Position numbers and translations under genes: made by a program
Shown: one piece after another, positions 17,323 through 25,116 of the stretch
How positions within the stretch are numbered: position 1 is the stretch's first letter
How the letters are laid out: every line of letters starts with the position of its first letter
Assembly: GCA_944322285.1 (NCBI GenBank)
Contig: CALUOR010000001.1
Coordinates: forward strand, 85,549 to 149,548
Source: an uncultured Bacteroides sp.
Lineage (GTDB): Bacteria > Bacteroidota > Bacteroidia > Bacteroidales > Bacteroidaceae
Direction: 5' to 3'
DNA: 64,000 nt
Notes under the pieces: model-generated
Databases searched by the model: none
Told to the model about the DNA's origin: nothing
Seen by the model: only the letters and a program-made list of their open reading frames with translations

Positions 17323-19626
17323 ATGAGATATATAAGTTATATTCTATCCGCCTGTGCATTCCTGCTGGCAAGCTGCACGCAGGAACTGGAGATGCCTTTC
17401 GACCCCGGCATGGAGGGTGACGGAGCCGTGCGCATCCATTTGGTGCCCGAAGGCATGAACCTGATAGAGACCCGTGCCGAAGAAGGTGACACGGACGCCG
17501 AGGCCGACACCCGCATTGAGCACGTGGCCATCTATGCCTTCGATGCAGATGGTAACTACGTGACCGGCTACGAACAGGACCTGGAGCACCCCGACAGCGA
17601 AGTGAGCCTTATCCTGCCGCAAGACAAGGGTATGCTCACCCTGCACGCCGTGTGCAACTACACCGACATGCCGGCCACCGTTACCAACGAGCAGGAATTG
17701 AACGACATCATCATTGAAATCACGGAAGCCGATGGCGCTTTCAACGGCTCCATGGTGATGCACGGCAAGGAGACCATCTCGCAAGATGATATTAAAAACA
17801 AAATCCCCAAGGACATCACAGTGAAGCGTATCGCCGCCAAGATAGACTTCACCCTGCTGTTCGACCCGGAAGCACAGGACGACCAGTTTATGCTGAGCCG
17901 TGTCACCGTCCACAACCTCCCCATGCGCAGCTATCTGCTGGAGCGGACAAGCAGCAATGTAAATCATGGAATAGAGGACGTGGGCAAAGACAAAGAAGGC
18001 AACGATACCTATGTCAACCCCGATGACAACGAAAGCGAGGACATCTCCGGTTGTCAGGATGCCGCCTATACAGACGCGGAAAAGTCTTACAACGACACCT
18101 ACCTGCTGCAAACCACGGGCGACATCGACACACCGGAAGGAGCCACCGCCCGGTTCTACATGTTCGAGAACCGCCGGGGAGCCGTGACCGATGAGAGTTC
18201 ATTCACCACGACCTACCCGGCCAAGGACGACTGGCAGTACCTGAAAGGAGAAATGGCAAAGCAGTTTGAATATGCTACGTACATCGAGATAGAAGGCGTG
18301 TACAAGTTCGGCAGCGGGACCACCATGCAGGCCTCCTACAAAATCTACCTGGGCAAGAACAACTACGGCGACTTCAACGTGTTCCGCAACTGCCACCACA
18401 CGTACCAAGTCACCATCAAGACCTGCACCACAGCCGACACCCGCGTAACCGCCGTCAACCTGAACAGCGCGCAGATTACCGAAGCGTTCAACGACCCGCT
18501 GGACGCCCACTTCAATGCAGGCCGTTGCTTAGGCTACACCGCCAACGGCAAGTGGGAACTCTACGTGGAAGACCCCGACGAGCACCCCTGGCTGGAGATT
18601 TCCTTCTCGCCGCAATACCGCCCGCGTATTCCAGGCAAAACCTATACGGACGCAGATGGCAAGCCGATAGCCGACAACCTGATAGCCGCTACCCGCTTCG
18701 AGGGTGACGGGACCGTCCCCTTGGCACAATACTTCTACGTGCATACCGATGAGTTCGTGCCCGAGAACCCCGCCGCCAACGAGGCCCTGAACAACACCAC
18801 GAATCCGGAAGCGTGGCGCACGGGCACCATCATCCTGCGCGACCTGACCAATGACAGCGAAGACCGCATCGAAGTCCGCCAGCGCCCCGCCCAAGTAGTC
18901 AAGATGCCCGTCTACGACCTGTTGGGACGAGTGGACTTCTACAACGAATACTTCGTGGAATACGAGCTGGAGCAGAAGAACATCACGTGGGGCTTCCTGA
19001 TGTATGGCGCCAACCCCGTCATGACCAGCATGATAAACGACCGATGGGACGGGCTGTCCAATACGCGCAAGCTGTACCAGGAGGCCATCAAGGTGGGAAG
19101 AGACATCAATAGTCAGGATCCGGACGAAGGCATCTACTGGGGTGCCTACAACGGTTACTACACGGTGGAAGACACCTATTCCCGCTCCAAAGACACTGCG
19201 TTCGTGGTAAGCCGCATCCCCGACGACCACCTGATAAAGTACGTCCTCAGCAAGAACCGCGACCGCAACGGCAACGGGTACATCGACTACGACGAGATTG
19301 TGTGGTACGTGCCGGCATTAGACGAGCTGGCGGAACTGTATCGTGTGTTGGAAAACAAGACAGTTTTCTTCCAGAACAGCGAAGACCGCTTTCACTCCTC
19401 CACGCCTTACCTGGCCGGCTACACCGCCGAAGTGCCCGGCCGTGCCTTCTACGTGAAGATGGGCGACGAGGGCGAGAAGGCTTTCGCCATGCGTGACCGC
19501 CAGTACAACGTCATCTGCTGCCGCCGCAAAGGGGCCTGGACAGGCAACGCCGACTCCGGCTTTACGGGGAACGTAAGCGAGAGTGACGACCCATGGGAGG
19601 ATGAAACTGACATTATGCCGAAATAA
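17323..19626 (+). CDS. fimbria-like lipoprotein, probable tip adhesin
   Basis: 767 residues with a lipoprotein signal (ACAFLLASC, Cys19). An ETRAEEGD motif lies near residue 50 and a second ADTR near residue 63. The N-terminal domain has the fimbrillin-like HVAIYAFDADGNYVTGY and VKRIAAKIDFTLLF strands. The C-terminus (about residues 640-735) has DYDEIVWYVPALDELAELYRV and closes with a strand ending NVICCRRKGAW, similar to the lectin-like tip domain of the upstream gene and to DUF4906-type proteins. It lies 12 bp after the previous stop. Function in adhesion is inferred from family resemblance. Confidence 0.68.
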   Translation: MRYISYILSACAFLLASCTQELEMPFDPGMEGDGAVRIHLVPEGMNLIETRAEEGDTDAEADTRIEHVAIYAFDADGNYVTGYEQDLEHPDSEVSLILPQDKGMLTLHAVCNYTDMPATVTNEQELNDIIIEITEADGAFNGSMVMHGKETISQDDIKNKIPKDITVKRIAAKIDFTLLFDPEAQDDQFMLSRVTVHNLPMRSYLLERTSSNVNHGIEDVGKDKEGNDTYVNPDDNESEDISGCQDAAYTDAEKSYNDTYLLQTTGDIDTPEGATARFYMFENRRGAVTDESSFTTTYPAKDDWQYLKGEMAKQFEYATYIEIEGVYKFGSGTTMQASYKIYLGKNNYGDFNVFRNCHHTYQVTIKTCTTADTRVTAVNLNSAQITEAFNDPLDAHFNAGRCLGYTANGKWELYVEDPDEHPWLEISFSPQYRPRIPGKTYTDADGKPIADNLIAATRFEGDGTVPLAQYFYVHTDEFVPENPAANEALNNTTNPEAWRTGTIILRDLTNDSEDRIEVRQRPAQVVKMPVYDLLGRVDFYNEYFVEYELEQKNITWGFLMYGANPVMTSMINDRWDGLSNTRKLYQEAIKVGRDINSQDPDEGIYWGAYNGYYTVEDTYSRSKDTAFVVSRIPDDHLIKYVLSKNRDRNGNGYIDYDEIVWYVPALDELAELYRVLENKTVFFQNSEDRFHSSTPYLAGYTAEVPGRAFYVKMGDEGEKAFAMRDRQYNVICCRRKGAWTGNADSGFTGNVSESDDPWEDETDIMPK

Positions 19627-19638
19627 AATGAAGAGAGG

Positions 19639-19777
19639 AATGGGAATTTAGCGCGCGCAAGCGCGCTTTAAATGAAGAATTAAGAATTAGGCTGCGCTGT
19701 CCGTGTACACAATCACGCCGCATGGTAATTCTTCATTCTTAATTCATCATTCTTCATTTAAAAGATAAATTATCATT
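19639..19777. repeat. composite palindromic intergenic element 4 (core inverted relative to element 2)
   Basis: Left end AATGGGAATTTA (19639-19650), GC mini-hairpin GCGCGCGCAAGCGCGC (19651-19666), arm of 7-bp GAAGAAT/TAAGAAT units, core 19688-19726, inverted arm to 19759, right end TAAATTATCATT (19766-19777). The core equals the reverse complement of the core of element 2 at 36 of 39 positions. Confidence 0.85.
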
Positions 19778-19840
19778 AACAACAACATATATGAAAACAT
19801 ACTTATATCCTTTATTGGCGGGTCTCCTGTGCCTCGCAGG
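19767..19840 (+). repeat. duplicated leader plus signal-peptide segment, copy 1
   Basis: The stretch from AAATTATCATT through ACAACAACATATATGAAAAC and the first ~17 codons (MKTYLYPLLAGLLCLAGC) is repeated with few changes at 20842-20915. Confidence 0.75.
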
Positions 19841-20855
19841 CTGCACGGGCGACAACACGCCCATGGAACAGCCGGAGGAGACCGCCGCCACCTTCCGCAT
19901 CGACACCCGCGGCGAGATAGACCCCGACCGCCTGGCGCGCCTCTACATCGGTGAGCGCAAGCCCGAACACTTCACCGAAGACCCCACACACCTGCACGTC
20001 AACCGCATCGTGGACTTCGAGGACGGAGAAGTAACCGTCACCGGACTGAAACCCCAGTGGTACAAATTCGCCTTCGTCAGCGTGCCTCGCATCGAAGGCA
20101 CCCACACCGACATCTTCACCGAGACCACTCCCGGTAAAGGCTCGTGCGACCTGAACGACCAGATGATAGACTACAAGCCCGTGTTCCTCCAAGGAGTAGG
20201 CAGCTACATGATGGAGAACCCGAAAGAGGAAAACAATACGTCCAATATACCAATACACTCCACCCCCGACGGCGACATCTTCCGCAAGGTCATCAACCGC
20301 TGGACAGAGAGCGGAAAGACGGTCAGCGAGAGCGTCGAGATGAACCGCCTGAACGGCCAGCTCGTCATCAACATGGGCGTGCTGGAGGATCAGTTTGACT
20401 GCGACGGTTTCACGCAGGGCAAAGTGACCGTCACCGTCACCGTGAACGACCTCCCCACCCGCCTCTACATCACGGACAACGATGTGGATGAGATAAAGAC
20501 CGCGGACAACTACAACTCCATGTCGTGGCAGACACAGCCGCAGCCGAACGAAATCATAAGGAATGAAGAAGGCAACAAAGTTGATGTCGAAAAGAAACAC
20601 CACGTCATCTACATCAACCTGCTGCCCGCCACCCTGAGCGGCAGCGTGACGGTGACAACGCCTAACGGAACCTTCACCTATCCCCTGCAAGGCGCCACGG
20701 GACAGCCGGTCATCAAGCCGAACACACGGACATGGCTGACGTTCAACGGCGTAGCCGACGGCCAATTCACCGTACAATATGCCGGATATGAGGAGACACA
20801 GATAGATGTGGATGATGACGCGTGGGACGGATGGCAGGAACAAATTATCATTTAA
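19791..20855 (+). CDS. fimbria-like lipoprotein (FimB/Mfa2-like)
   Basis: 354 residues with a lipoprotein signal (MKTYLYPLLAGLLCLAGC) almost identical to that of the next gene. An IDTRGEID motif follows at about residue 40. The body alternates beta strands typical of fimbrial anchor subunits (VTVTGLKPQWYKFAFVSVP, GQLVINMGVLE, VIYINLLPATLSGSVTVTT). The last residues EQIII and the stop codon are encoded by the sequence AAATTATCATTTAA, which elsewhere is the outer end of the palindromic elements, suggesting that the 3' end was rebuilt by recombination. The next gene starts 12 bp downstream and is probably co-transcribed. Confidence 0.62.
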   Translation: MKTYLYPLLAGLLCLAGCTGDNTPMEQPEETAATFRIDTRGEIDPDRLARLYIGERKPEHFTEDPTHLHVNRIVDFEDGEVTVTGLKPQWYKFAFVSVPRIEGTHTDIFTETTPGKGSCDLNDQMIDYKPVFLQGVGSYMMENPKEENNTSNIPIHSTPDGDIFRKVINRWTESGKTVSESVEMNRLNGQLVINMGVLEDQFDCDGFTQGKVTVTVTVNDLPTRLYITDNDVDEIKTADNYNSMSWQTQPQPNEIIRNEEGNKVDVEKKHHVIYINLLPATLSGSVTVTTPNGTFTYPLQGATGQPVIKPNTRTWLTFNGVADGQFTVQYAGYEETQIDVDDDAWDGWQEQIII

Positions 20856-20915
20856 AACAACAACGATATGAAGACATACTTATACCCCCTACTGGCAGGC
20901 CTGCTGAGCCTCGCC
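20842..20915 (+). repeat. duplicated leader plus signal-peptide segment, copy 2
   Basis: Second copy of the segment at 19767-19840. Here AAATTATCATTTAA lies in the end of the upstream coding sequence, and the shared stretch continues through ACAACAACGATATGAAGAC into the codons for MKTYLYPLLAGLLSLAAC. Confidence 0.75.
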
Positions 20916-22394
20916 GCCTGCACCAACGACACCTTGCAGGAAATTGCGCCCGTTGCCCCCGGAGAGAACACCCCCGCCGCCAACACGGGCAAAGGCACAT
21001 TCTTCGTGGACTACAGCGTGGATGGCGGCGCATCGACCCGTGCCGACAATCCACTGAAAGTACAGACGCTGGACTACTACGTCTATTATGCAGAGGGCGG
21101 AGAGTTGGTGAAGCACCGCCGCATCCGCATCAATCCCAACCAGTCGTTCCCCCTGACGCGCGAAGACATGACGTGGGAGCAACGCCAGGCCCTGCAAGAC
21201 ACCCTGCAGTATGACGTGAAGTACCGCACCCTCTTCATTGCCAACGTAGATTCCACGCTCTTCAACTACGGTACGTACGGCGATACCAATCCCCATCCTG
21301 CCGTAGTGACGGGCGACACCCTCTACCAGAACGCCCGCATCCTGCTGCCCAACGTTCCGTTCCATGAAGACAACTATTATTGCCTGTGGGAAGACACGTT
21401 GCACCAGCTCAGCACCGCCCCATTGAATGGTCCCATGAAGCGTAACGATGTACTGCTGCAACGGATTGTGACGAGGACGGATATAAAGAGAGTGGAGACG
21501 CCGACAACGCTGTATGACGCGATTGCCAATAGCGTTTATGCAGAAGATGGAGAGTGGTATGGGCACATTAAAGAAGAAGTGGACCAAAAAATAAATGCGT
21601 TCATCACATATATCACAAAGTGCGTGGGATATAATCTCAGCCACACATCTGGCAATATGAAAATCTTTGAAAAAAACGATAAAGCTGTTGAAAAGCTTAC
21701 AGAATTATTAAGTAACAATAAAAAAGCCATTTACGACTACATAAAGGACAAATTTGTACAAGCTTATGTAGAAGACATTGAAGAATTGTATACCCCGCGT
21801 GTAATAGATTGGGCCAATATAACAAGTGCACAAATCAATTACGATGCCAGCCAACGAGCCAATGCTATAGGATTTGATTTAACTGGACATCACGATTCGG
21901 CACTCTCCAATACTGCGTTAGGGCAAATAACCGATGAACACAGTATCCGTTTCTTCGGTTTCCAAGGAACGGCCCTAAACAGTTTCTCCAGCATAACATT
22001 AAACAACACAACGACCATCTCGGGAACATCGTTCAACACGAACCAAAGTATTAATACACATTGCGGTCTGATTTGCGACCCAGTTAAATCTGTCACCCTT
22101 GAAGAAAATATATCCACCACAAGTGGTGAAGATTTTTATGACCTCACAGAAGCAATGAAAGACGTTAATGGTTGGGACGACTTCACCAAAATGGATGCAG
22201 TAGATAGCGATGAAGATATCATCACCGTTATCAATTATTTCTTTGGCTGCGGTTTATGGGGACTTGGACATATTAACGATGAATTAGAAGACCATAGCCT
22301 TCAAGAATTCCCCTTTTCAATCACGCGCCCAATCATTACAACCGATAATAATGTAGCACTCATATGGGAACTCGTGAATGAAAATAATCCGTAA
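20868..22394 (+). CDS. surface lipoprotein with fimbria-like N-terminus and AT-rich 3' half
   Basis: 508 residues; the lipoprotein signal nearly matches the gene before it, and a STRADNP motif follows near residue 60. The first ~200 residues look fimbrillin-like (LDYYVYYAEGGELVKHRRI, LFIANVDSTLFNYGTYG). From about base 21490 the sequence becomes clearly richer in A/T. The protein changes to helical, Lys/Asn-rich text (KEEVDQKINAFITYITK; ELLSNNKKAIYDYIKDKF), followed by a beta region rich in Ser, Thr and Asn. I do not recognise the second half. The shift in base use suggests a mosaic gene in which a conserved 5' end was joined to a foreign or fast-changing 3' part. Confidence 0.65.
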   Translation: MKTYLYPLLAGLLSLAACTNDTLQEIAPVAPGENTPAANTGKGTFFVDYSVDGGASTRADNPLKVQTLDYYVYYAEGGELVKHRRIRINPNQSFPLTREDMTWEQRQALQDTLQYDVKYRTLFIANVDSTLFNYGTYGDTNPHPAVVTGDTLYQNARILLPNVPFHEDNYYCLWEDTLHQLSTAPLNGPMKRNDVLLQRIVTRTDIKRVETPTTLYDAIANSVYAEDGEWYGHIKEEVDQKINAFITYITKCVGYNLSHTSGNMKIFEKNDKAVEKLTELLSNNKKAIYDYIKDKFVQAYVEDIEELYTPRVIDWANITSAQINYDASQRANAIGFDLTGHHDSALSNTALGQITDEHSIRFFGFQGTALNSFSSITLNNTTTISGTSFNTNQSINTHCGLICDPVKSVTLEENISTTSGEDFYDLTEAMKDVNGWDDFTKMDAVDSDEDIITVINYFFGCGLWGLGHINDELEDHSLQEFPFSITRPIITTDNNVALIWELVNENNP

Positions 22395-22400
22395 TGCCCC

Positions 22401-22481
22401 TGTTACGGCAGGTGTAACAATTCCGACAGGCGGAATGCTTCTATTCCGGCACCCGGAATACTTCTGTTCCGGCCATCGGAA
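22401..22481. repeat. array of small hairpins, 23-bp period
   Basis: Starting 7 bp after a stop codon: TGTTACGGCAGGTGTAACA, then ATTCCGACAGGCGGAAT (22420), TATTCCGGCACCCGGAATA (22442) and TTCCGGCCATCGGAA (22467). The last three repeat with a 23-bp period while loops and stem bases differ, and stems stay paired. Confidence 0.75.
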
Positions 22482-22625
22482 AAAGATGAGAATGGTTAGG
22501 ATAGATAACATAAAAATATTGGGCGGACCTCGTGCAGGCCGGCCTCTGGTCGTCGGGAGACGGTCGTTCTTTTATAAAAGCCCTAAGAAAAACTCTTAGG
22601 AATAAAAATTGTTTGTTTTGTTTAG
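22482..22625. other. non-coding stretch between hairpin array and terminator
   Basis: No gene is evident. A perfect small stem CCTAAGA/TCTTAGG sits at 22582-22600, and a GC-rich stretch near 22525-22565 can also fold. It may be the 3' untranslated part of the preceding mRNA. Confidence 0.4.
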
Positions 22626-22654
22626 CCGCGCAGAAGCGTCTGCGCGGTTTTTTA
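22626..22654 (+). terminator. strong intrinsic terminator
   Basis: CCGCGCAGA and TCTGCGCGG form a perfect 9-bp stem around AGCG, followed by TTTTTT. It ends transcription of the surface-lipoprotein genes upstream. Confidence 0.9.
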
Positions 22655-22659
22655 TTGAA

Positions 22660-22814
22660 AATGATAATTTAATGTGCTAATATGCTAATGTGCCAATGTG
22701 CTAATTGGGCTGCGCTGTGTTTGCGCTGGCGTGTTCTCATGCCGCAGGGCATTAGCACATTGGCACATCAGCACATTGACACATTGCGGGGCTCCGCCCC
22801 GCTAAATTCCCATT
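22660..22814. repeat. composite palindromic intergenic element 5 (8-bp arm repeats, shared core)
   Basis: Same ends in opposite orientation: AATGATAATTTA (22660-22671) and TAAATTCCCATT (22803-22814). The arms are tandem 8-bp units (ATGTGCTA, ATATGCTA, ATGTGCCA, ATGTGCTA) at 22672-22705, inverted at about 22750-22786. The core (22707-22750) still carries TGCGGCATGA and ACAGCGCAGCC on the minus strand, as in elements 2 and 4. A GC mini-hairpin GCGGGGCTCCGCCCCGC lies beside the right end. Confidence 0.85.
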
Positions 22815-22872
22815 TGTAGTATAACCTAAATATGATCAATTACTTATAATTAGTTGCTTAAACAAATGACGA

Positions 22873-22907
22873 TTGGCTGCTTATGTGGAAAAAAATGCGT
22901 ATCTTTG
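22873..22907 (+). promoter_or_regulatory. promoter of the LruC-domain lipoprotein gene
   Basis: TATCTTTG at 22900-22907 fits the -7 consensus; TTGG at 22873-22876 is a weak, somewhat distant -33 box. The start codon is 42 nt downstream of the -7 box. Confidence 0.55.
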
Positions 22908-22949
22908 CAGCGGTAAAGCGAACAAGGAATATTTTAAACAAAACAAACT

Positions 22950-24938
22950 ATGAGAACTTTATGGATTTTTGTGGCTGCATTTGCGCTATGCAGTTGTGTG
23001 GAAGATGTGTATAAAGATCCGCAAGAGGAACCGGGGAATACGGAATACAACGATTTCGATTTCTCTACCGTGGCTTCGGACATCAATCTGGAGGTGGGCT
23101 ACCGCAACATGGGAGTGGAAGCCGCTGTATATTTTGAGGTGTATGACGAGAATCCCGTGGAGTGGACGGAGCATAGCTACCGTAAGCGCACCGACATAGA
23201 GCCTCTGTATGCTGCCTACACCGGCGAGGACGGCGTGTTTCGTGGCAAAGTGGATTTGCCCGCCTATATGAAGAAAGCCTATATTTATACCCCTGCATTC
23301 TATGCCCGGACGCTGATTGAGGCGGACGTGGTGAACGGCACCGTTGTGGCTACTGATGATGAACCTGAGACAAGAGCCAACGGAGATGACCGCCGTACGG
23401 GAGGAAACGGCGTGTGCTACATGGTGGAAGGCCAAAACCAACAGAACTACCGAGATACGCGCTGGAAAACTTGGCTTGGCACGTACACCCGTGAAGGATA
23501 TGTAAATTATGAGTATGCGGGCGGCGAGTTGTCTATTGATAATATGGGCGATTTGTATACAGCTCATTCTATGGTGATTAATGTAAACCATGATTGTCCG
23601 GAACGTTATCGTAGTTATCAAGACCTGTATCTGAATGAACAAGCAGAAATTGCGGTAGCTTTCTTGGGCCAGAATACATGCTGGAATTGCTCGTTGGGCT
23701 ATTATTACTATCGCGAAACAGAGGGGGTGCCTGAGAATCTGAACGAAGCGCACGTCATCTTGCTTTTCCCGAACACGCAGGATGGCAAATGGACAAATAA
23801 CCTTAATAGTGCCAAAGCAACAAGGGGAATAGAACGTGGCACTACTGTCCAACTGATGTATTATCCGAATATTGCAGAGGGAAGTCAAGAAGGAGCAACT
23901 TCTGTTTTCCCGGCAGGGTATCGGATAGGCTTTGTGTTGGCAAACAACGCATGGTCCGAACGAGTAGCAGGTTTTAAAGGAAATAACTTGGATCGTACAG
24001 CGACATCGAAAGGTCTAAGTGTAAATGGGAATGGAAGCCCATACGGTGAACCGCGTACGGCGGCTTATAAAAATACGGAGGAGGGTGTGACAATCATTTC
24101 TTTTGAGGATTATCATGACGACGAAAACTTCAGCGACGTTGTTATTGCCATGAAAACCAATCCGGTAGACGCCGTGTCCGATGTTCCCGATGTAGACCCG
24201 GATGAAATAGTAACCACTACGAACGAATTGCAAGGAATCTATGCCTTTGAAGACCTTTGGCCCGACAATGGCGACTACGACATGAACGATGTCCTGGTTC
24301 GTTATCATTACGGAAAGTTGTACGATATTTATGAAGAGGTTCATGCCGAGACATTCACGTTCAAGACCTTCTCCAACTATGCAGGTAACAACAACGGCCT
24401 GGCATTTACCTTGCCCGAAGGATTCCCTGTCACAAGAGGTATGAAGTATGAGATAAAACTGCCGGAAGCGGAAGACTTCACGGAAGCGAATTTCACCTAC
24501 GAGGAGGAAACCCATACATTCCTCTTGACGGACAATGTAAAGACAAACATGGGCGCCGAATATCGGGTAACGCTGAATTATGAGAAACCATTCAAACTTG
24601 AAGAAAGCAAAGTGCGTAAGGCTCAAGTGTTCATTTACAAGCCGGGTGCGGGAGACGGCCGTTGGGAAGTGCACATAGCCCGTGAGGCTCCTACTTCCAA
24701 GATGGACGATTCTTATTTCGGCACGGGCGATGACAGCTCGAATCCCGGCAGCGGCCTTTATTATGTGAACAACACCAATTATCCGTTTGCCTTCTTCCTG
24801 GCAGGCGCCACCGAGGATGATTTAAGTAATTTGCTTGTGCCTGAAAATGAGAGTGTGCCTATCAGCGAATTGTATCCGCAATATATCAATTGGAGTGAAA
24901 GCAAGGGTGCGGAAAATGCCGATTGGTATAAGGAGTGA
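22950..24938 (+). CDS. LruC-domain (DUF4842) surface lipoprotein
   Basis: 662 residues with a short lipoprotein signal (FVAAFALCSC, about Cys16). The N-terminal ~130 residues form a beta domain; an ETRANGDD motif follows near residue 147. The middle has the DUF4114-like segment with AFLGQNTCWNCSLGYYYY and YRIGFVLANNAW. The C-terminal LruC domain is marked by YAFEDLWPDNGDYDMNDVL (about residues 432-450), an acidic calcium-type loop, and by FTLPEGFPVTRG and YPFAFFLAG. Such proteins accompany fimbria-like loci in Bacteroidetes and are surface exposed; their exact function is not known. It has its own promoter and is separated from the preceding cluster by a strong terminator. Confidence 0.85.
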   Translation: MRTLWIFVAAFALCSCVEDVYKDPQEEPGNTEYNDFDFSTVASDINLEVGYRNMGVEAAVYFEVYDENPVEWTEHSYRKRTDIEPLYAAYTGEDGVFRGKVDLPAYMKKAYIYTPAFYARTLIEADVVNGTVVATDDEPETRANGDDRRTGGNGVCYMVEGQNQQNYRDTRWKTWLGTYTREGYVNYEYAGGELSIDNMGDLYTAHSMVINVNHDCPERYRSYQDLYLNEQAEIAVAFLGQNTCWNCSLGYYYYRETEGVPENLNEAHVILLFPNTQDGKWTNNLNSAKATRGIERGTTVQLMYYPNIAEGSQEGATSVFPAGYRIGFVLANNAWSERVAGFKGNNLDRTATSKGLSVNGNGSPYGEPRTAAYKNTEEGVTIISFEDYHDDENFSDVVIAMKTNPVDAVSDVPDVDPDEIVTTTNELQGIYAFEDLWPDNGDYDMNDVLVRYHYGKLYDIYEEVHAETFTFKTFSNYAGNNNGLAFTLPEGFPVTRGMKYEIKLPEAEDFTEANFTYEEETHTFLLTDNVKTNMGAEYRVTLNYEKPFKLEESKVRKAQVFIYKPGAGDGRWEVHIAREAPTSKMDDSYFGTGDDSSNPGSGLYYVNNTNYPFAFFLAGATEDDLSNLLVPENESVPISELYPQYINWSESKGAENADWYKE

Positions 24939-24944
24939 AACGAT

Positions 24945-25001
24945 AAAGAGGGGAATGCTGCTTTGTGTGATATTTTTGATATACGGCACATTTCCCTCTT
25001 T
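24945..25001 (+). terminator. possible weak terminator with long loop
   Basis: AAAGAGGGGAATG (24945-24957) and CATTTCCCTCTTT (24989-25001) pair with one mismatch around a 31-nt loop; the downstream run is A-rich rather than T-rich, so function is uncertain. Confidence 0.35.
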
Positions 25002-25116
25002 CGATAAGAAAAAACTCAGTGCCTTCCTTACCTGGATACTCACAACAGGCTGATAACGAGCTAAATATAAATACTTCTTTCAATACAACCTTTTAACTCT
25101 TTCATCGGGCTACAGT

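Noticed and set aside
7979-22814. Reading the intergenic palindromes as plain transcription terminators
   Set aside because: They lack T-runs at the stem ends, one lies after an existing strong terminator, and related ones lie in divergent promoter regions.
7979-22814. CRISPR array
   Set aside because: The repeats are short tandem units without unique spacers of equal length, and no cas gene is present.
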